From positions 620,001 to 684,000 of the forward strand of contig JAVBLZ010000006.1 in NCBI GenBank assembly GCA_031553045.1: 64,000 nt of DNA. Direction: 5' to 3'. This stretch comes from CALXQW01 sp031553045 (lineage in GTDB: Bacteria; Verrucomicrobiota; Verrucomicrobiia; Opitutales; Intestinicryptomonadaceae). This document shows, piece by piece, positions 18,082-27,665 of this stretch (its first letter is position 1; each line of letters starts with the position of its first letter). Under the pieces are notes generated by a model that saw only the letters and a list, made by a program, of their open reading frames with translations, was not told the DNA's origin and did not search any database. Position numbers and translations under genes: made by a program.

Positions 18082-19496
18082 TAACCTACCGACCCTTCCA
18101 TCTCCATCTCAATCAGACGTTTTAGCTCAACAGAATATTCCATAGGGAATTCTTTCACCAAGTCATTCACAAAACCGTTTACCGCCAAGCTCATTGCCTC
18201 TTTTTCAGTGAGCCCACGCGCACACATATAAAATATTTGTTCGGCAGAAAGTTTGGAAACACTTGCCTCATGCTGAACAGTGTTGTTCTTGCCTGCGTTT
18301 GAAATTGCAGGATACGTATCTGTGCGGGAATTTGCATTAATAAGCAAGGCGTCGCAAACGGTGTTGTTTTTGCAATTTTTCACATTTTTTGGCATGTGCA
18401 CCATACCTCTGTAAGACGCCCTGCCATCCGCAATGCTTATGGATTTTGAAATTATATTTGAAGTTGTGTTGTCCGCAAGATGTATCATCTTTGCGCCCGT
18501 GTCTTGATGCTGTTTGTGGTTTGCAAGCGCAATAGAGACAACCTCGCCCCTTGCGCCTTTGCCTTTCAAAACCACCCCAGGGTACTTCATAGTAAGACCC
18601 GAGCCAATATTGCAATCTATCCAACGAACTTCTGCGTCTTCTTCTGCGACAGCCCTTTTTGTAACCAAATTAAACACGTTGTTAGACCAGTTTTGCACTG
18701 TTACATACTGTATCTTTGCGCCCTTCAACGCCACAAGCTCAACCACCGCCGAGTGCAGAGTGCTGGTTTCAAATTTGGGGGCTGTACAGCCTTCCATGTA
18801 CATAAGTTCAGAGCCTTCATCGGCGATAATCAGAGTACGCTCAAACTGTCCAAAATTTTCCGCATTGATTCTAAAATACGCCTGCAAAGGTTGCTTAACT
18901 TTTACGCCCTTTGGTATGTATATGAAACTTCCGCCACTGAAAACCGCACTGTTTAGCGCACTGTATTTGTTGTCGCCAACGGGTATTATTTTGCCGAAAT
19001 ATTTTCTGAAAATCTCAGGATATTTCATGAGCCCTTCGGTGGAATCAACAAATATGACGCCGTCTTTTGCAAGATGGTCTTTCATGTTTGAGTATGCGCT
19101 TTCAGAGTCAAACTGCGCTTCAACGCCGGCAAGAAAAGCCCTTTCGCTTTCAGGCACGCCCAAGCGTTCAAAAGTTTTTTTGACGTCTTCGGGCACTTCA
19201 TCCCAAGACCTTGTTTTGCGCTGGCCCTTTGCCAAATAGTAGCGGATTTTGTTGAAATCAAGCTCATCCAATCTCGACGTCGCCCAATGGGTCGGGTTTG
19301 GCTTTTTCCAAAAAGTTTCAAGCGCTTTGAGGCGGAAATCCAATATCCATTCGTCCTCATTTTTTGCCTTAGAAATGTACCTAACCACATCGGCATTCAA
19401 ACCCACGCCGGCATCAAAAGCATAGTTTTCCGCATAGCGAAAGTCTCCAGTGCTTCTATCCAGATTCAAAGCGTCTTTTGTTTTATCGGAATCCAT
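18081..19496 (-). CDS. sufB: Fe-S cluster assembly scaffold protein SufB
   Basis: SufB, the subunit on which the nascent cluster is built. Family signatures are PNPTHWATSRLDELDFNKIRYY, GGSFIYIPKGVKVKQPLQAYFRIN, and NNTVQHEASVSKLSAEQIFYMCARGL near the end. I place the start at 19496 (MDSDKTKD; 471 residues) because this ATG overlaps the sufC stop as TAATG, exactly like the sufB/sufD junction. An ATG three codons upstream is also in frame. The operon order C-B-D differs from the E. coli order but is common elsewhere. Confidence 0.96.
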   Translation of the reverse strand: MDSDKTKDALNLDRSTGDFRYAENYAFDAGVGLNADVVRYISKAKNEDEWILDFRLKALETFWKKPNPTHWATSRLDELDFNKIRYYLAKGQRKTRSWDEVPEDVKKTFERLGVPESERAFLAGVEAQFDSESAYSNMKDHLAKDGVIFVDSTEGLMKYPEIFRKYFGKIIPVGDNKYSALNSAVFSGGSFIYIPKGVKVKQPLQAYFRINAENFGQFERTLIIADEGSELMYMEGCTAPKFETSTLHSAVVELVALKGAKIQYVTVQNWSNNVFNLVTKRAVAEEDAEVRWIDCNIGSGLTMKYPGVVLKGKGARGEVVSIALANHKQHQDTGAKMIHLADNTTSNIISKSISIADGRASYRGMVHMPKNVKNCKNNTVCDALLINANSRTDTYPAISNAGKNNTVQHEASVSKLSAEQIFYMCARGLTEKEAMSLAVNGFVNDLVKEFPMEYSVELKRLIEMEMEGSVG

Positions 19497-20242
19497 TATT
19501 GGCAAATTTGGTCGTAACCTTTTTCTTCAAGCTCCAGCGCAAGTTTTGCATCGCCGCTTTTAATTATGCGGCCGTTCATCATTACATGCACCATGTCCGG
19601 CTTGATATGCTCAAGCAATCTATTGTAGTGTGTTATGAGCAAGACGCCGATTTTTTTTGTGGCAACCATTTCATTTACCGCCTCAGAAACTATCTTAAGA
19701 GCGTCTATATCCAAGCCGCTATCAACCTCGTCGAGTATTGCAAAAGAGGGGTTTAGCATCATCATCTGCAAGATGTCGCAGCGTTTTTTTTCGCCGCCGC
19801 TAAAGCCTACGTTTACGCTTCTTGAAGTGAAAGACCTGTCTATTTTGAGTTTATCCATGCAGGAATAAAGCTCCTTATAATATGCAGGAGCTACAATATC
19901 CTGCCCCTCAGGCAGACGTGTTTTCAGGCATGCTCTTATAAAATTTGCAATGCTCACCCCTTCAATTTCAATAGGATATTGAAAAGCCAAAAACAGCCCC
20001 TTCCTTGCAACTTCGTCAGTGGGAAGCCCAAGCAAACTTTCGCCGTCAAGTTCTGCCTTACCGCCCGTTATGAGATAATCTCCATGCCCCATAAGAGCTT
20101 TTGAAAAGCTGCTTTTACCTGTACCATTTGGACCCATTATGGCGTGAACCTGACCTTTGGGGACATTCAAAGTAAGGCCGTTAATAATCTGCTTTTCGCC
20201 GATTTTAACTTCCAGATTTTCTAAATTTAAACCGCTTTTCAT
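19496..20242 (-). CDS. sufC: Fe-S assembly ATPase SufC
   Basis: ABC-type ATPase that drives conformational change in the SufBCD scaffold. Walker A GPNGTGKSS, the signature NVGFSGGEKKRCDILQM and Walker B FAILDEVDSGLDIDALK are all intact, and the length of 248 residues is standard. The ATG overlaps the stop of the upstream Minf_1886-type gene by four bases (ATGA). This makes the small upstream gene part of the same translated block. SufC acts at the cytoplasmic scaffold, not as a transporter. Confidence 0.97.
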   Translation of the reverse strand: MKSGLNLENLEVKIGEKQIINGLTLNVPKGQVHAIMGPNGTGKSSFSKALMGHGDYLITGGKAELDGESLLGLPTDEVARKGLFLAFQYPIEIEGVSIANFIRACLKTRLPEGQDIVAPAYYKELYSCMDKLKIDRSFTSRSVNVGFSGGEKKRCDILQMMMLNPSFAILDEVDSGLDIDALKIVSEAVNEMVATKKIGVLLITHYNRLLEHIKPDMVHVMMNGRIIKSGDAKLALELEEKGYDQICQ

Positions 20243-20646
20243 TTTAAAATTTTATTTTTAGACGGCAAAAAAGGCTCTTCAAAAGCCTCTTTAAAAGTGT
20301 ATGCGCCGTTAAATTCTTCCTTTTTGTCGTCTGAACTCCTGCGTAGTTCTCCGACGTCGATAAGATTGTAAACTATGTTGCCAAAATCATCAGTTTTAGA
20401 AACACCCCACTCTTTAAAGACGGTAGCCGCCATAGGGCCAAAAGTTTCAAGAGCAAAAATTCTGATACCGTCTAAAAGTTCGCAAGCGCTCACGTGCCTT
20501 TCACGCTCTTGCGGGCTCTTGTTTTTGAAAACTTTTTTAACCGTATAGTCTAAAGCCATGCGCACAAAAATATACGCATTTGCAGGGTATCGAGCGTCTT
20601 TTTTTAAAATCTGCTCGTAAATTTCTTTGAAAGTTCTTAGCGCCAT
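20239..20646 (-). CDS. Minf_1886-family conserved protein, first gene of the suf operon
   Basis: A 135-residue cytoplasmic protein of the family named after a Methylacidiphilum locus (Minf_1886). The family is known mainly from Verrucomicrobia and Planctomycetes and has no assigned function. The opening ALRTFKEIYEQILKKDARYPANAYIFVRMALDYT and the later FGPMAATVFKEWGVSKTDDFGNIVYNLIDVGEL are, as I recall, typical of the family. The protein is mostly helical with no cysteines beyond one (SACEL), so it is unlikely to hold a cluster itself. Its stop overlaps the sufC start (ATGA), which argues for a role tied to Fe-S assembly; that is inference from context. Confidence 0.85.
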   Translation of the reverse strand: MALRTFKEIYEQILKKDARYPANAYIFVRMALDYTVKKVFKNKSPQERERHVSACELLDGIRIFALETFGPMAATVFKEWGVSKTDDFGNIVYNLIDVGELRRSSDDKKEEFNGAYTFKEAFEEPFLPSKNKILK

Positions 20647-20674
20647 GTTTTAGAGCGTATCCAGTTTAATTGAG

Positions 20675-20711
20675 GAAAAATACAGTATGCTCACTTGGGA
20701 TGCGAGCATAC
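20675..20711 (-). terminator. Possible terminator between carB and the suf operon
   Basis: Minus-strand 8-bp stem (20711-20704 with 20692-20685) with an 11-base loop, followed by a T-rich stretch that is not continuous. It probably ends carB transcription ahead of the Minf_1886-suf unit, with moderate strength at best. Confidence 0.45.
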
Positions 20712-20739
20712 AGATTTATCGACTAATCAAAAGTATTAA

Positions 20740-23700
20740 TTAAACTTTTTTAAGTTCCGCAATGTATTCTTGGATGGGTTTTACTTCAAGCTGTTTTGTT
20801 TTGAGAGCCTTAATGCCCTCAATCGCCGCATAAGCGCCCATCAAGGTTGTAATAATGCAGACTTTCCTGATTATTGCTTCTTCTCTGATTAGATTTTCGT
20901 CCAAACGTGGCGTCATGCCGCTTGGGGTGTTTATAATCAAATCCATCTGACCGTTCTTGACCATATCTACGACATTCGGACGTGCGCCCTCACTCAATTT
21001 GTAAGTTTTTGTGGCTGGAATGCCTCTTGAATTAAGTATCGCCGCAGTGCCCGCAGTGGAATAAATATTAAAGCCCAAATCATGAAACGCCTTTGCTATT
21101 TCAGAAGCCGCTTCTTTATCGTGGTCTTTTACGGAAATAAAGACGTTGCCCTTTGTTGGAAGACCCGGTTGTGCCGCCATCTGACTCTTTGCAAAAGCCA
21201 TGCCTATATCTTTGTCTATACCCATGACTTCGCCGGTAGAGCGCATCTCAGGAGACAACATAACGTGTGCGCCCCTAAAACGTACAAACGGAAATACGCT
21301 TTCTTTGATTGTTTTAAAATGCGGGATAATTTCTTTGGTGAAGCCCAAATCTTTAAGTTTTTCGCCGGCCATTATGCGGGCTGCGAGCTTTGCCAAAGAT
21401 ACGCCTATTGCCTTTGAAACAAACGGAACTGTGCGTGAAGCCCTAGGGTTGACCTCTAACAAATACACTTCGCCTTTTTTAATTGCAAATTGTATATTCA
21501 TAAGACCAATCACTTTTAGCTCTTTTGCCAAAGCGTATGTGGCGCTGCGAACCTCGTCCAAAATATTTTCCTGCAATGTGCGAGGCGGAAATACCATTGC
21601 AGCGTCTCCAGAGTGCACCCCTGCATATTCAATGTGCTCAAGCATGCCGCCTATTACGGTGGTTTCTCCGTCGCTGATTGCGTCAACGTCGAGCTCTATG
21701 GCGTCTTCGAGGAACTTGTCTAAAAGAACCGGTTTGCCTGGCGCCGCATCAAAGGCTTCCCTAATCACCTTTTTCATATCGTCCATATTATAGACGATGA
21801 ACATGCCTCTACCGCCCAAAACAAAGCTGGGGCGCAAAAGAATTGGAAAGCCTATTTGCCCCGCCAATTCGTATGCCTGTTCAGGCGCTGTTGCGGTTGC
21901 GTTTGTAGGCTGTTTGAGGTTCAATTTTTCAAGGATTTTTTTGAAAATTTCCCTGTCTTCTGCGGCGTCTATTGATTCAGGAGAAGTACCTATTATATTC
22001 ACGCCGTTTTCTTTCAGCACAGAGGCAAGATTTAGCGGTGTCTGCCCGCCGAATTGGACTATTGCGCCGTCGCACTTTTCTTGATTATAAACCTCAAGAA
22101 CATCCTCAAGCGTAAGGGGCTCAAAATAGAGTTTATCTGAAGTGTCATAATCTGTAGAGACAGTTTCAGGGTTTGAGTTTATCATCAAAGTTTCATAGCC
22201 AACTTCTCTGAGGGCGAATGAGGCGTGCACGCAGCAATAGTCAAACTCTATACCCTGACCTATGCGGTTTGGCCCGCCGCCGATAATCATTATTTTACGT
22301 TTTTTTGAAGGCTTGATTTCATTGTCTGAGCCATAGGTGGAATAATAGTACGGGGTCTTTGCTTCAAACTCTCCCGCACAGGTGTCCACAAGTCTATAAA
22401 CTGTGTTTATATCATATTTCTCGCGCAGTTGTTTGATATTTCTGATTTTTGTGCAACAAATTTCAGCAATTTGCAAATCTGTAAAACCCGCTTCCTTTGC
22501 CGTTCTGAGCAGATGCCTATCAATATTGAGCACCCCTGCCGAACTCAAATTAAACTCAATCTCGACAATATCCCTTATTTGACGGAGAAACCAAGGGTCT
22601 ATCTTTGTAAATTCAAATATTTCTTTATCTGTCATGCCCGCCAATATTGCATAGCGCACATAAAAAATCCTCTCAGCATTGGGGCGTATCAAGCCCCTGC
22701 GGATTTCACTCAAATCCGTAATTTCTCGCCCGCCGAACTTGCCGCCGCCGCCGAGGCCTCTTGTGCCTATCTCAAGAGAACGCAAGGCTTTTTGCAAAGA
22801 CTCTTTAAAGCTGCTGCCAATAGACATAACCTCTCCAACGCTTTTCATAGAACTTGTCAGGGTATTGTCCGCCCCCACAAATTTTTCAAACGCAAAGCGT
22901 GGGATTTTTGTAACAACATAGTCAACAGTAGGCTCAAAGTTTGCTGTTGTGTTTTTTGTGATGTCGTTAAAAAGTTCGTCCAAAGAATATCCAACGGCAA
23001 GCTTTGCCGTAATTTTGGCAATGGCAAAACCCGTCGCCTTTGAAGCCAATGCGGATGAGCGAGACACTCTTGGATTCATCTCAATAACTATCATCCTGCC
23101 ATTTTCAGGATTAACCGCAAACTGTATGTTTGAGCCGCCAGTTTCCACCCCTATCTCACGGATGATGGCAAAAGACGCCTCACGCATGAGCTGATACTCC
23201 TTGCTTGTGAGCGTAAGCGCAGGCGCCATAGTGATGGAGTCTCCGGTATGGACGCCCATTGGGTCAAAATTTTCTATGGAACAAATTACAATGCACTGGT
23301 CTTTGTGGTCGCGCATTATTTCCATCTCAAGCTCTTTCCAGCCAAGCAAGCTCTCTTCAAGCAAAACTTCATTGACAGGAGAGGCGCTCAAACCAAATGC
23401 CACCATTTTTTCATATTCTTCGGCATTATATGCTATGCCGCCGCCTGTGCCGCCAAGAGTAAAGCTTGGGCGTATGATAACCGGAAACGCATTGCCTTCT
23501 TCCACCCAAGAACGTGCGCCCTGCAAATCGTGGACAACCTTGCTTTTGGGAATATCCAAGCCGATTTTTAGCATTGCCTGACGGAATTTCTCCCTGTCTT
23601 CACCTTTTTCTATAGCCTCCGGCTTTACGCCTATCATCTCTACGCCATACTTTTCAAGTATGCCGCGTTTTGAAAGCTCCAAAGACAAATTCAAAGCGGT

Positions 23701-23979
23701 CTGACCGCCGAGGTTTGGCAAGAGTGCGTCTGGACGCTCTTTGGCAATGATTTTCTCAAGCACTTCCACCGTCAAAGGCTCAATGTATGTAACATCGGCA
23801 AAGTCTGGGTCTGTCATGATAGTTGCGGGGTTGGAATTCACCAAAACAACCCTGTAACCTTCATTTTTTAATGTCTTGCAAGCTTGAGTGCCTGAATAGT
23901 CAAATTCACAGGCCTGACCTATGATAATAGGTCCTGAACCTATTATAAGAATGCTTTTAATGTCTGTACGCTTAGGCAT
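20740..23979 (-). CDS. carB: Carbamoyl-phosphate synthase large subunit
   Basis: Ammonia-using catalytic subunit that makes carbamoyl phosphate for arginine and pyrimidine synthesis. The 1079 residues contain both homologous synthetase halves. The first opens with SILIIGSGPIIIGQACEFDYSG; the second, from about residue 560, opens with IMIIGGGPNRIGQGIEFDYCCVHA. Each half has an ATP-grasp domain with IIRPSFTLGGTGGG or LLRPSFVLGGRGM, and the C-terminal allosteric MGS-like domain covers about 940-1079. The length is normal and no residues look lost. The glutaminase subunit carA is not adjacent. It is transcribed alone, about 90 bases upstream of the suf operon. Confidence 0.97.
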   Translation of the reverse strand: MPKRTDIKSILIIGSGPIIIGQACEFDYSGTQACKTLKNEGYRVVLVNSNPATIMTDPDFADVTYIEPLTVEVLEKIIAKERPDALLPNLGGQTALNLSLELSKRGILEKYGVEMIGVKPEAIEKGEDREKFRQAMLKIGLDIPKSKVVHDLQGARSWVEEGNAFPVIIRPSFTLGGTGGGIAYNAEEYEKMVAFGLSASPVNEVLLEESLLGWKELEMEIMRDHKDQCIVICSIENFDPMGVHTGDSITMAPALTLTSKEYQLMREASFAIIREIGVETGGSNIQFAVNPENGRMIVIEMNPRVSRSSALASKATGFAIAKITAKLAVGYSLDELFNDITKNTTANFEPTVDYVVTKIPRFAFEKFVGADNTLTSSMKSVGEVMSIGSSFKESLQKALRSLEIGTRGLGGGGKFGGREITDLSEIRRGLIRPNAERIFYVRYAILAGMTDKEIFEFTKIDPWFLRQIRDIVEIEFNLSSAGVLNIDRHLLRTAKEAGFTDLQIAEICCTKIRNIKQLREKYDINTVYRLVDTCAGEFEAKTPYYYSTYGSDNEIKPSKKRKIMIIGGGPNRIGQGIEFDYCCVHASFALREVGYETLMINSNPETVSTDYDTSDKLYFEPLTLEDVLEVYNQEKCDGAIVQFGGQTPLNLASVLKENGVNIIGTSPESIDAAEDREIFKKILEKLNLKQPTNATATAPEQAYELAGQIGFPILLRPSFVLGGRGMFIVYNMDDMKKVIREAFDAAPGKPVLLDKFLEDAIELDVDAISDGETTVIGGMLEHIEYAGVHSGDAAMVFPPRTLQENILDEVRSATYALAKELKVIGLMNIQFAIKKGEVYLLEVNPRASRTVPFVSKAIGVSLAKLAARIMAGEKLKDLGFTKEIIPHFKTIKESVFPFVRFRGAHVMLSPEMRSTGEVMGIDKDIGMAFAKSQMAAQPGLPTKGNVFISVKDHDKEAASEIAKAFHDLGFNIYSTAGTAAILNSRGIPATKTYKLSEGARPNVVDMVKNGQMDLIINTPSGMTPRLDENLIREEAIIRKVCIITTLMGAYAAIEGIKALKTKQLEVKPIQEYIAELKKV

Positions 23980-24137
23980 AATTTAAAAAAAATCTTGTCA
24001 GGATTACCCCACCCCCCTGTTTTTTTCAACAACAAAATTTTTCTATTTGAAATTATTGCCTAAAAGCTTCAAGAAACTTACATTTTTGTAACAACCCCTT
24101 GTGTAATTTTTTGACGGAATTGGTTTAAGCGCCGGAT

Positions 24138-26198
24138 TTATTTGCCCACCGCCCTATACCGCATGACCAAAGGCGTCATAGAGCGATAGATTTTGTCTCC
24201 GTCTCTGGCTTCGCCCATTACAAGCAGATAGTCTTCAACAGTGCCCGACATATTTTCAGGCACAGTGCACGGCAACATTATCGACGACTCATTGGGCTGC
24301 ATGAGAGTGTTCTTGATAGTCATACCCGGACAAAACCTCAATAGTGTGATGCGCACAGGCAGATTACAGCCTGTTTCTCTGGTAACTTTGATTTCAAATG
24401 AATGCGTACCGCCCGCCTGAAGCACAAAGGGCATATCGGGCAGTTCGCCCCAATCTACCTTGAAAGGCGCTCTTGGCGTTACAGAAACGCTGATTTTATC
24501 GACAGGTACGCTATGCGTAAAGAAGAAAGCCTGCATCAATTCTTCTGAAGCCTGCACCGGACGCACAGCCTTCTTGCCCTCTAAGGTGGCGCTTGCCACA
24601 AACTGAGGATTAAATGGGTCGTCGGGCACATCTTTATCTGCAATAAGTTTGAGCAATGCGCTATTTTTACCCGCAGGTACGACACATGGTTCCGCCTTGT
24701 ATCCCTTGGGCAGGTTTGCGGGGGAGACCGTAACATCGCCCTCAAAGCCGCCACTGCGGAAAACTATGACTTTCAAAGGCAGATAATCGCCCTTGGCTAT
24801 CTGTGGATTTTCAGGGGTAATGCGCACCCTAAAATCTTCCTGAGGCCTTTCTATTTTAAGCCTGTAAACAAAATCATAACCGCCGTGGCTTTGAGCGTCT
24901 TCAATCTTTAAAAGATACTCACCCTTGCGCTTGAATCTAAATTGCAATTTGGAATCTGCATGATGCGTTATAAGACCAAAAGAGGCATCTTCACTGTCGT
25001 CATTGCTGCTTAACACAGCCATGTTATTGTTGGGGTCAACAATGCTAATTTTTGTATCTATCATAGACCCTATGCGCCTGCCGAAAGTTTCAAACACCAA
25101 AACCGTGTTGTCTTCCTCAATCCTGAATCTTACCCAATCTATATCTTTAGGGTTTCTGATAATGCCGTTCACGCAGACGGGGATGACCACACAGTCGCCC
25201 TTTTCCGGAATATCGTTAGATTTTTCCATGACATATTCAACGTAAGTGCCAACGTCAAACTTGACCATGTTTGAATGGTATTTGCCATTTCTTGCGGAAA
25301 CTTCTTTGATTATTGCCGCAGGATGATTGTTTTGCACAATCATTTTTTTGCTGATTAAATTTACACCTTGTATTGATACGCTTGTCTCTTTGCCTAGCTG
25401 TCCACCCGCCGGAAAAATTGCGTCTATGAATGGAAGCTCGCCAACCCGCAACCTATATACAAAGTCGTCTCTGCCTCTAAAAAGGCCGTCCCTGATTTCC
25501 ACAGTATAATAACCTGTTTTTGGAACCCTGTAAATTATCGTAGGGTCCGGAGAGATTTTGTAGTCGTCAACATAGGCGACCTGCTTGCCTTGCTCGTCAT
25601 AAAGAGCCATTACAGCCTGAAACCACCCCGGTACGGCGTCAGGAATATAGGGTTTAATTTCACGGGCGGCACAGTTTAAAACTATGGTTTGCCCTGAATT
25701 GAATTTGAAACGGTAAAAATCTTTATCAGCCTCATAAGTCTGACCGTTGATACACACTGGCAAGGACGCTATTTGTTGTGAAGTTCTGTAAGTATCATTT
25801 GGTTCTTTTTCTGAAACTTCATCAATTTCACCTACAAAAAACCTGAATCTGTTTGAGGAACCGTCCGTACTTACCAATCTAAAATCTCTCATCCCAACCG
25901 ACGCATTGGCTTCTATTGTAATGTTGACTTTTACAAAGCGCATACCCTTTGCTTCGTCTCGCCTTGCTGCCGCAGCCTGCCTATCCGGAGGCAAATCTTC
26001 AATTTTTTCGAACTCCACGGTTACGCCGTCTCCACTGACGGCGGCGCCAGTAATGCCACTGGTTTCAAGTGCGCCCACTATTGCGCTAAAATGCGTGCCC
26101 TGTTTGCCACCAGCAGGATATATGAACATTATTGTTGCCTTGCCGAAAAGCGCACCAACTGCCAGAAACAAAATCAGCGTGAGGAAAAATTTTTTCAT
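24138..26198 (-). CDS. Exported protein with pre-peptidase C-terminal (PPC) domains
   Basis: A 686-residue secreted protein with signal peptide MKKFFLTLILFLAVGALFGKA. An N-terminal beta domain (to about 130) leads through FVGEIDEVSEKEPND into a first PPC-type jelly roll (about 130-260: DKDFYRFKFNSGQTIVLNC). After an IPT-like segment (FPAGGQLGKETSVSIQGVNL) comes a second PPC-type domain (about 340-455: DIDWVRFRIEEDNTVLVFETFG) and then C-terminal Ig-like sandwiches. Such domains bind glycans or aid secretion and carry no catalysis. It is the last gene of a four-gene operon, and its ATG overlaps the WD40 gene stop. A surface or periplasmic binding role is inferred. Confidence 0.8.
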   Translation of the reverse strand: MKKFFLTLILFLAVGALFGKATIMFIYPAGGKQGTHFSAIVGALETSGITGAAVSGDGVTVEFEKIEDLPPDRQAAAARRDEAKGMRFVKVNITIEANASVGMRDFRLVSTDGSSNRFRFFVGEIDEVSEKEPNDTYRTSQQIASLPVCINGQTYEADKDFYRFKFNSGQTIVLNCAAREIKPYIPDAVPGWFQAVMALYDEQGKQVAYVDDYKISPDPTIIYRVPKTGYYTVEIRDGLFRGRDDFVYRLRVGELPFIDAIFPAGGQLGKETSVSIQGVNLISKKMIVQNNHPAAIIKEVSARNGKYHSNMVKFDVGTYVEYVMEKSNDIPEKGDCVVIPVCVNGIIRNPKDIDWVRFRIEEDNTVLVFETFGRRIGSMIDTKISIVDPNNNMAVLSSNDDSEDASFGLITHHADSKLQFRFKRKGEYLLKIEDAQSHGGYDFVYRLKIERPQEDFRVRITPENPQIAKGDYLPLKVIVFRSGGFEGDVTVSPANLPKGYKAEPCVVPAGKNSALLKLIADKDVPDDPFNPQFVASATLEGKKAVRPVQASEELMQAFFFTHSVPVDKISVSVTPRAPFKVDWGELPDMPFVLQAGGTHSFEIKVTRETGCNLPVRITLLRFCPGMTIKNTLMQPNESSIMLPCTVPENMSGTVEDYLLVMGEARDGDKIYRSMTPLVMRYRAVGK

Positions 26199-27664
26199 GG
26201 TTTTTTGCCTGTGTCGGGTTTAGATTCCGCCTTTGTTTCAGAAGCTTTTGCGGACTTTTTTTTGTCGCCTTCTTCAGATTTTTTATCTGAAGATTTTTTT
26301 TGCGCAGATTCTTTTACATCTTTTGTTTGTGCCGGTTTAGGCGGATTTTTCTGCGGCAATGGCCAGACAGTTTTAAAAGTTGGCGGCTGCCCCGTTAGGG
26401 CGCTTTTCATGAAAATCGGGATCTTTGTGCAGTCTCGGAACACCTCGTCTTTGGGAGCTTCCGGAGGCAGACCACTGTGCATAATCCAAGAAAAACTTTT
26501 TGGATCTGAACCTTGGGCGTAAACTTCTCTCACAAAGCTAAGCCATTTTTTTGCATCGGTGGACAAAAGCACTATCACGCCTGCCGGAGATGCTTGTAGC
26601 TGTTTTTTGAATATGAAAATCTTGCCGTCGCTGCCGCCTGCGGCAAAGCAATTATCGTTGATTTGCGTTATACACCAAGTCCACTCAGGTCTGCCGGCAA
26701 AAAAGAAATCCATCTGAGATTGGTTCTCCTCATAATCAAGCTCTAAAAAGTCATAAAGCGGACGATTCAAAGATTTTATGGAACGATGCGCAATACTGCC
26801 AAGACCCGCCGTTACAATAGTTGCGTTATAATTTTGATAAATAAGCCCCTGCGGTTTTTTATCTTTAAGGCTGGAAATTCTGCGCATTCCTTCGTCAAAA
26901 CTTTCCGTTACAATACATTCTTGCATATCGTCGCAGGCGGAGGCAATATAACATTTGTCTTTAGGCCCAAATGCAATTCCTGTCGTAATGCCGCCCGACG
27001 AAAATATTTTTTTAACACTCTTAAAGCCGTCGGCTGCTGAATAAAGCTCAATAATTGAATCTGAATAACCCACAAGCATCATGCTGGAATCTGAAGAAAA
27101 TGCAATGGCTGTCGCCTTTTTGTCAGGGCGTTTAACTTTTAGAAACATCTTTTTTTGCTTTGTGTCATAAATCACAAAAGTACCGTCGAATGCGCCGCTA
27201 GCCAGATATTTGCCGTCAGGGCTCAACGCCATAGAATAAAAATAATCATCCGCAGCAGCAATTTTTTCTAAGCCATCTTTTTTAACAATCAAGAGTTTGC
27301 CAAGCTCTGAAGGCGTGCCCGTTGCGGCGTAGAGAATGTCGTCGGAAGCGAATATGAGGGCGTTGACACTGCCTCCCATATTTTTTGCGTAATTTACCCA
27401 AACAGGTTTAAGCGTCTCCAAATCCCAAAGGCTGATACAATTTTTCGTGCCCGTTGCCAGTACATATTTGCCGCCAATGTTTCTGGATGCAATGCTTGTA
27501 ACATAGCCCACATTTTCCGACGGTTTTATGACGATATTCCTTGCCCAAGGTATCTTTTCAAGCTGATCTTCTTTTACTATGTCTATAAGTATGTCATCAA
27601 GCTTTTGCGCCGAAAGTTCGACACAAATAAAAGCGGTAAAAATTAGCAAAAGGCGTTTAAACAT
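26195..27664 (-). CDS. Exported WD40-repeat protein
   Basis: A 489-residue protein with signal peptide MFKRLLLIFTAFICVELSA and a beta propeller of WD40-like blades. Examples are KYVLATGTKNCISLWDLETLKPVW, FYSMALSPDGKYLASGAFDGTFVIYDTKQKKMF and KATAIAFSSDSSMMLVGYSDSIIELYSA. The last 70 residues are disordered and rich in Lys, Ser, Glu and Pro. WD40 propellers are protein-interaction scaffolds, and an exported one fits an assembly role among the operon's other secreted proteins. It follows the DUF1501 gene by a single base. Confidence 0.85.
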   Translation of the reverse strand: MFKRLLLIFTAFICVELSAQKLDDILIDIVKEDQLEKIPWARNIVIKPSENVGYVTSIASRNIGGKYVLATGTKNCISLWDLETLKPVWVNYAKNMGGSVNALIFASDDILYAATGTPSELGKLLIVKKDGLEKIAAADDYFYSMALSPDGKYLASGAFDGTFVIYDTKQKKMFLKVKRPDKKATAIAFSSDSSMMLVGYSDSIIELYSAADGFKSVKKIFSSGGITTGIAFGPKDKCYIASACDDMQECIVTESFDEGMRRISSLKDKKPQGLIYQNYNATIVTAGLGSIAHRSIKSLNRPLYDFLELDYEENQSQMDFFFAGRPEWTWCITQINDNCFAAGGSDGKIFIFKKQLQASPAGVIVLLSTDAKKWLSFVREVYAQGSDPKSFSWIMHSGLPPEAPKDEVFRDCTKIPIFMKSALTGQPPTFKTVWPLPQKNPPKPAQTKDVKESAQKKSSDKKSEEGDKKKSAKASETKAESKPDTGKKP

Positions 27665-27665
27665 C

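Noticed and set aside
18514..19239. Antisense frame of 241 codons over sufB
   Set aside because: Mirror of a highly conserved gene; no independent motif or regulatory context.
23980..24137. Possible riboswitch or regulator site upstream of carB
   Set aside because: The 158-base gap has a C-rich run and A/T-rich stretches, but no clear hairpin, dyad or promoter.
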